DNA from: a virus | Direction: 5' to 3' (one strand) | Virus record (IMG/VR): IMGVR_UViG_3300030060_005433 | Coordinates: 1 to 33,394 of that record | Length of the DNA: 33,394 bases | Shown here: positions 29,656 through 33,394 of the stretch, one piece after another | How positions within the stretch are numbered: the first letter of the stretch is position 1 | How the letters are laid out: each line of letters opens with the position of its first letter | Notes under the pieces: model-generated | Seen by the model: only the letters and a program-made list of their open reading frames with translations | Told to the model about the DNA's origin: nothing | Databases searched by the model: none | Translations under genes and position numbers: made by a program

Positions 29656-31202
29656 TGCTGCAGGCACTTCCACAATCCCGCCGGTTTGCAGTCAAGGCAG
29701 CGGCGGTGCCGGCTCCTGTGGGCGGCCTCAACAGCCGTGACAGCATTGACGCCATGCCGCCGACTGACGCCATCGTGATGAGCAACTTTTTTCCGTCTGT
29801 TGAAAAGGTGACACTGCGTGACGGCTTTACTCAGTTCTGCACTGGTATCGGCACAGGCGACGTTGAAACGCTTGTTGAACACAATGCCGGCGCAAACCGT
29901 CAGCTCCTGGCTATCGGCAGCGATGGCGTCTTGTACCAGATTGATAGCGGCACGGCTGTCAGCAAAAAGACCGGCCTTGCCAACGGCAGGGCAGAATCGG
30001 TCGAGTTCAACGGCCTTACCATCTTTGTGCCGTCGGGGGCAAACGTGCCTTTTAGCTGGGACGGGTCAAGCGCCAGCGATCTGTCGATCACGCTGTCTGA
30101 TAGCGCGAACGCAAACACGCTGACTGGCGTTCACGCATATAAAAACCGCCTGTATTACTTCACCGGCACAGATCAGAACTTTTATTATTCTGCGACTGTA
30201 GACACTCATCAGGGCAACTTTACCAAGTTCCCCACCGGCCTAGTTGGCACCTTTGGCGGCAACCTCATCATGATCCAGACGATCACGATCGACGGCGGTG
30301 AGGGCGTTGATGATCTGCTGGCGCTGATTATGAGCAGCGGTGAGGTTCTTGTTTACAGCGGCTCAGATCCCAGCTCATCCAATTTTGCCTTGGTTGGCAC
30401 CTTCCGCATAGCTGAGCCGGTCAATGAAAAGCGCGCCTGCGCCAAGCTAGGCGGCGACGTGATTGTGATGACCAAAGAAGGCTATCTGCCGCTGAGCGCT
30501 GTAATACGGCAAGATAACGTCGGCGCAAAAGCGGCTGCGATATCAGAAAAGATTCGAGGCACTGTGATTGCCCAGGTCAAGGCCACTGGCACCTCTACAG
30601 GCTGGCAGATCTTCGTCAGCCCTGATGGCGATAAGGTAATTTTCAACTATCCGACCGGCGAGACAGACGCCTACAACCAGCACGTCTTCAACCCCATCAT
30701 CCGCGCCTGGTGCGTTTTTGAGAACGTGCCAGCAAATGTGTGGGGACAGTTCAACGGAGATACCTATTTCGGCAGCGCGTCGGGCAAGGTCTTCAAGGTC
30801 ACTGGCGACAGCGACAACGGTGAAAATATCGTTGGCGATATCGTCACGGCCTACAACTATTTTGGTGACCGTGCCAGCTTCAAGCGCTTCAGTTCAGTCC
30901 AGCCGATGCTGGAGGGCGACACCGATGTCGTTTTCAGCTTTGGAGTGGCGACAGACCAGAAGCCGGCCAGCACCATTGACGTTTCACCGGTCACTTTCGC
31001 CAGTAACTTGGCGGCCTGGGATACGGCGACTTACGATGACTTCTTCTATGCGGACACCAGCGGCGCAGGGATCACCAAACGGCGCAAGGCTGTGAACCGC
31101 GTCGGCTACTCTGCGGCTTTACGCATCAAGGTTGCCACTAGCACGCAAACCATCAGCTTCATCTCAGCTCACTATACTTTCCAACCGGGAGGGCCAGTCT
31201 GA
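29655..31202 (+). CDS. tail nozzle protein (gp10/tail tubular B-like)
   Basis: This 515-residue protein begins AVPAPVGGLNSRDSIDAMPPTDAIVMSNFFPS, the recurrent N-terminus of short-tail nozzle proteins (P22 gp10 class). The rest is a series of beta strands with repeated Gly/Asp-rich turns, compatible with a beta-propeller (for example LLAIGSDGVLYQIDSG, VHAYKNRLYYFTGTDQ, DVIVMTKEGYLPLSAVIR). It would form the tail tube through which DNA leaves. It overlaps its neighbours by one base at each side (start A of ATG with a stop). Confidence 0.8.
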   Translation: MLQALPQSRRFAVKAAAVPAPVGGLNSRDSIDAMPPTDAIVMSNFFPSVEKVTLRDGFTQFCTGIGTGDVETLVEHNAGANRQLLAIGSDGVLYQIDSGTAVSKKTGLANGRAESVEFNGLTIFVPSGANVPFSWDGSSASDLSITLSDSANANTLTGVHAYKNRLYYFTGTDQNFYYSATVDTHQGNFTKFPTGLVGTFGGNLIMIQTITIDGGEGVDDLLALIMSSGEVLVYSGSDPSSSNFALVGTFRIAEPVNEKRACAKLGGDVIVMTKEGYLPLSAVIRQDNVGAKAAAISEKIRGTVIAQVKATGTSTGWQIFVSPDGDKVIFNYPTGETDAYNQHVFNPIIRAWCVFENVPANVWGQFNGDTYFGSASGKVFKVTGDSDNGENIVGDIVTAYNYFGDRASFKRFSSVQPMLEGDTDVVFSFGVATDQKPASTIDVSPVTFASNLAAWDTATYDDFFYADTSGAGITKRRKAVNRVGYSAALRIKVATSTQTISFISAHYTFQPGGPV

Positions 31203-33394
31203 TGCCATTCTCATCCGGCACCTTTACGCGCACGTTTGACTGTACGACCGACAGGGACAATGGCGTCAAAATCCTTGCCAGCAAGTTCGATACTGAGTTC
31301 GACGGCATAGCCACCGGCCTGTCCACTTGTATCCTCAAAGACGGCACACAGACTTGCACGGCAGCAATCCCGTTTGCTGAAGGTCTGACTATACCTGACA
31401 ACAAAACCATCGTGCTTGGCACAAACAGCGACATCACAATCCAATATGATGAGACGACCAACGACAGCCTAGAGATCGCCGCCAACGTGGAGGGCGCGGC
31501 GCTCGGCGTTGTGCTGAAGGCTGACCAGGGCGATGACAACGCAGACCAGCACAAGCTCAACATAGCTGACGGCGGCGTTCTGACCCTGCAAAGCAAAATC
31601 AGCGGCGGCTTTGTTACCTATCTAACTCACACGCCAAACGCCACGGTTGCCGACAGCACAACTGCTGTTGCAGGCAATCTGACTGTCGCTGGCGACCTGA
31701 CGCTTGGTTCTGGGGCTGTCATCAATGAAGCAGAGCTTGAGGCCATTGACGGCGTTACAGCAGGCACAGTGGCGGCATCAAAGGCCGTCATTGTAGATGG
31801 CAACAAGGACATTGCGAGCTTTCGCAACGTTACGCTGACTGGCGAGTTGGATGCTGGTTCGCTGGACATCAGCGGCGATGCGGACATTGACGGCACGCTT
31901 GAAGCTGACGCCATGACGCTTGACGGCACAGCCATCACGGCGACGGCAACGCTGGACACAGGCATCTCAAACAACAATGTGCCGAAGTTCACCAGCGGCG
32001 TGGCCGATAATGACTTCCTGCGGGTTGATGGCACTGCTATTGAGGGCCGGTCTGCATCTGAAGTTCTGTCAGATATCGGCGCTCAAGCATCTTTGACGTT
32101 TGGCATCTCAAACACGAACGCTGTAAAGATTGATAGTTCATCAGTCGCTGATGATGAGTATGCCCGTTTTACTGCAAGCGGTTTGGAAAGCAGATCAAAC
32201 GCAGAAGTTTTGTCTGACATCGGTGCGCTGCCACTAGCTGGTGGTTCAATGACCGGCGCAGTCACAATCACCACTGCCGACAACAATGCACAGGTTATTC
32301 TTAAATCTACAGATACAGACAGCGATGCTGCTCCGTTTATTGACTTGCAGCGAGATAGTGGTAGCCCAGCCGACAATGATTTTATTGGTAAGATTAGATT
32401 TGCGGCAGACGATGATGCTGGAAATGTAACTGAGTTTGCACAAATTCATGGACAAATTTTAGATGCCTCAAATGGCAGTGAGGACGGCGCATTACAAATC
32501 AGAACAACTGTAGGGGGTTCTGTCGGTCAACCTAAACTTGATTTCCTTGCTACTGAAACAGTGTTTAACGAAGGTAGCAACGACGTTGACTTCCGTGTTG
32601 AGGGCAACGGCAATGCCAACGCTTTCTTTGTGCAGGGTTCAGATGATTTTATAGGCATAGGAACTGGCGCACCGAAAAAGAAGCTACACATCCTAGACAC
32701 CACATCTGATGGTATAATTATTCTTGACCGCAATGACACCTCAACAGACCACCAGATTTGCTTTGCTCACAATTATCAAAATGGAGGTCAGTCCGGCGGC
32801 AACTATTACGCAATAGGAGTTGATGATTCTGAAAACACATTAGTATTTGCATTTGATGCAAACTCACAAGCTAGTCTTGCTGCTGATGCTAAACTAATCC
32901 TCGACAGTGACGGAACCCTCACAGTGCGTGCCACGCCAGCCGCTAGCGTCAACGGTGTAAGCCTCCGTGCTTCAGACGGTAATGGAGGAAGGGTTAACAT
33001 AGCTTCAAGCAGCACCGGTGGATATCATGTGATGAAGTTTTTCAACGCTAACGGGGAAGTCGGGTCCATTGGAACGTCTGGAACATCTACTAGCTTCAAC
33101 ACTTCATCAGACTATCGCCTAAAGCAAGGCGTGGAGGGCATGACCGGCGCAATAGACCGTGTGAAGCAGCTTGCTCCAAAGCGTTTCAACTTCATCGCAG
33201 ACGCCGACACAACCGTTGACGGCTTTCTTGCACATGAAGCACAGACCATTGTGCCAGAGGCTGTTACCGGCACAAAAGACGAAACCCGTGAAGTTATTAA
33301 TGCTGTGCTGTCAGCAGATGGTCACTTGATTGCTGAAGATATAACGGAAGCTAAGTGGACCGCTGGAAAGCAAGCCACAGAGGAATATGGCAAA
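31202..33394 (+). CDS. tail fibre protein, N-terminal and central part (runs off the window)
   Basis: 731 codons are present without a stop. The frame continues in phase into 1165-1341 if the window is closed, giving about 789 residues. The N-terminal ~45 residues (TFTRTFDCTTDRDNGVKILA, SKFDTEFDGIATGL) are the virion-attaching part. The middle is repetitive Asp/Gly/Thr-rich sequence with paired VADD-x-x-x-R-x-x-G-x-x-E-x-R-S-x-x-E-V-L-S-D-I-GA repeats (~275-345). An S74 chaperone begins near residue 636 (SSDYRLKQGV, candidate Ser636 and Lys641). It determines receptor binding. Confidence 0.9.
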   Translation, partial: MPFSSGTFTRTFDCTTDRDNGVKILASKFDTEFDGIATGLSTCILKDGTQTCTAAIPFAEGLTIPDNKTIVLGTNSDITIQYDETTNDSLEIAANVEGAALGVVLKADQGDDNADQHKLNIADGGVLTLQSKISGGFVTYLTHTPNATVADSTTAVAGNLTVAGDLTLGSGAVINEAELEAIDGVTAGTVAASKAVIVDGNKDIASFRNVTLTGELDAGSLDISGDADIDGTLEADAMTLDGTAITATATLDTGISNNNVPKFTSGVADNDFLRVDGTAIEGRSASEVLSDIGAQASLTFGISNTNAVKIDSSSVADDEYARFTASGLESRSNAEVLSDIGALPLAGGSMTGAVTITTADNNAQVILKSTDTDSDAAPFIDLQRDSGSPADNDFIGKIRFAADDDAGNVTEFAQIHGQILDASNGSEDGALQIRTTVGGSVGQPKLDFLATETVFNEGSNDVDFRVEGNGNANAFFVQGSDDFIGIGTGAPKKKLHILDTTSDGIIILDRNDTSTDHQICFAHNYQNGGQSGGNYYAIGVDDSENTLVFAFDANSQASLAADAKLILDSDGTLTVRATPAASVNGVSLRASDGNGGRVNIASSSTGGYHVMKFFNANGEVGSIGTSGTSTSFNTSSDYRLKQGVEGMTGAIDRVKQLAPKRFNFIADADTTVDGFLAHEAQTIVPEAVTGTKDETREVINAVLSADGHLIAEDITEAKWTAGKQATEEYGK
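33298..33394 (+). repeat. 97-bp perfect direct repeat, copy 2 (in tail fibre)
   Basis: It is identical to 1068-1164 and ends exactly at the window edge. The upstream parts of the two copies remain in the same register but differ in sequence, so this is the conserved end of a pair of homologous fibre segments. Confidence 0.9.

Noticed and set aside
1-33394. Diversity-generating retroelement behind the tail-fibre variation
   Set aside because: No reverse transcriptase is recognisable, and the differences between the fibre copies are scattered rather than adenine-specific in a short 3' region.
1-33394. CRISPR arrays, insertion sequences or other tRNA and rRNA genes
   Set aside because: No regularly spaced repeats, transposases or further RNA genes were seen on either strand.

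Overview
The window is essentially a complete genome of a temperate, podovirus-like (short-tailed, P22-type gene order) double-stranded DNA phage, most likely of a marine alphaproteobacterium. The evidence is a tyrosine integrase next to a 46-nt fragment of a tRNA-Ala(UGC) gene (attP), a CI/Cro-type divergent switch, a three-TM holin of the type seen in alphaproteobacterial gene transfer agents, a short-tail head/tail module, and several small proteins of kinds I associate with marine phages. No host gene is visible, so the host is inferred.

The map closes on itself. Positions 1-1164 align without gaps to 32231-33394 at a constant offset of 32,230 bases. They are diverged at the 5' side and identical over the last 97 bases. 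Joining 33394 to 1165 keeps the reading frame and gives one tail-fibre gene of about 789 codons. The simplest reading is a circular or circularly permuted genome of about 32.2 kb, sampled with two alleles of the tail fibre.

Layout, plus strand unless stated. 1-1341: tail-fibre 3' part with an S74 chaperone domain. 1338-2846: small membrane proteins and a GNAT-like protein. 2809-6852: three probable DNA-ejection proteins. 6852-8144: EF-hand membrane protein, holin, a small basic protein and T4-type lysozyme. 8137-9151: five more very basic small proteins. 9152-9478: attP, flanking repeats, terminator and a promoter candidate. 9479-11292: zinc-finger/OB-like protein and integrase. 11302-14032 (minus): tightly overlapping recombination operon (PD-(D/E)XK nuclease, ERF annealing protein, a winged-helix candidate, a P/Q-rich protein, an excisionase-like protein and two small ORFs). 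14106-14804 (minus): CI-like repressor. 14890-17739: Cro-like protein followed by an early operon (Hjc-like nuclease, zinc-finger protein, PAPS-reductase-like PP-loop enzyme, small unknowns and an HTH protein). 17795-22154: small zinc protein, small terminase, an unknown, an ADP-ribosyltransferase-like polyvalent protein and large terminase. 22155-33394: portal, HlyC-like lysine acyltransferase, unknowns, scaffold, major capsid, decoration candidate, adaptors, tail nozzle and tail fibre.

Three 19-bp operator-like sequences sit where expected: two between the repressor and cro, and one upstream of the recombination operon. No DNA polymerase, primase, helicase or replication initiator is recognisable, so replication probably relies on the host plus the phage recombination functions. 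The points most worth a second look are the HlyC-type acyltransferase with both catalytic residues conserved but no toxin nearby, the ART-domain protein between the terminase subunits, the cluster of lysine/arginine-rich miniproteins, and a tandem CCGTACC element that flanks attP and recurs at the end of the small terminase gene.
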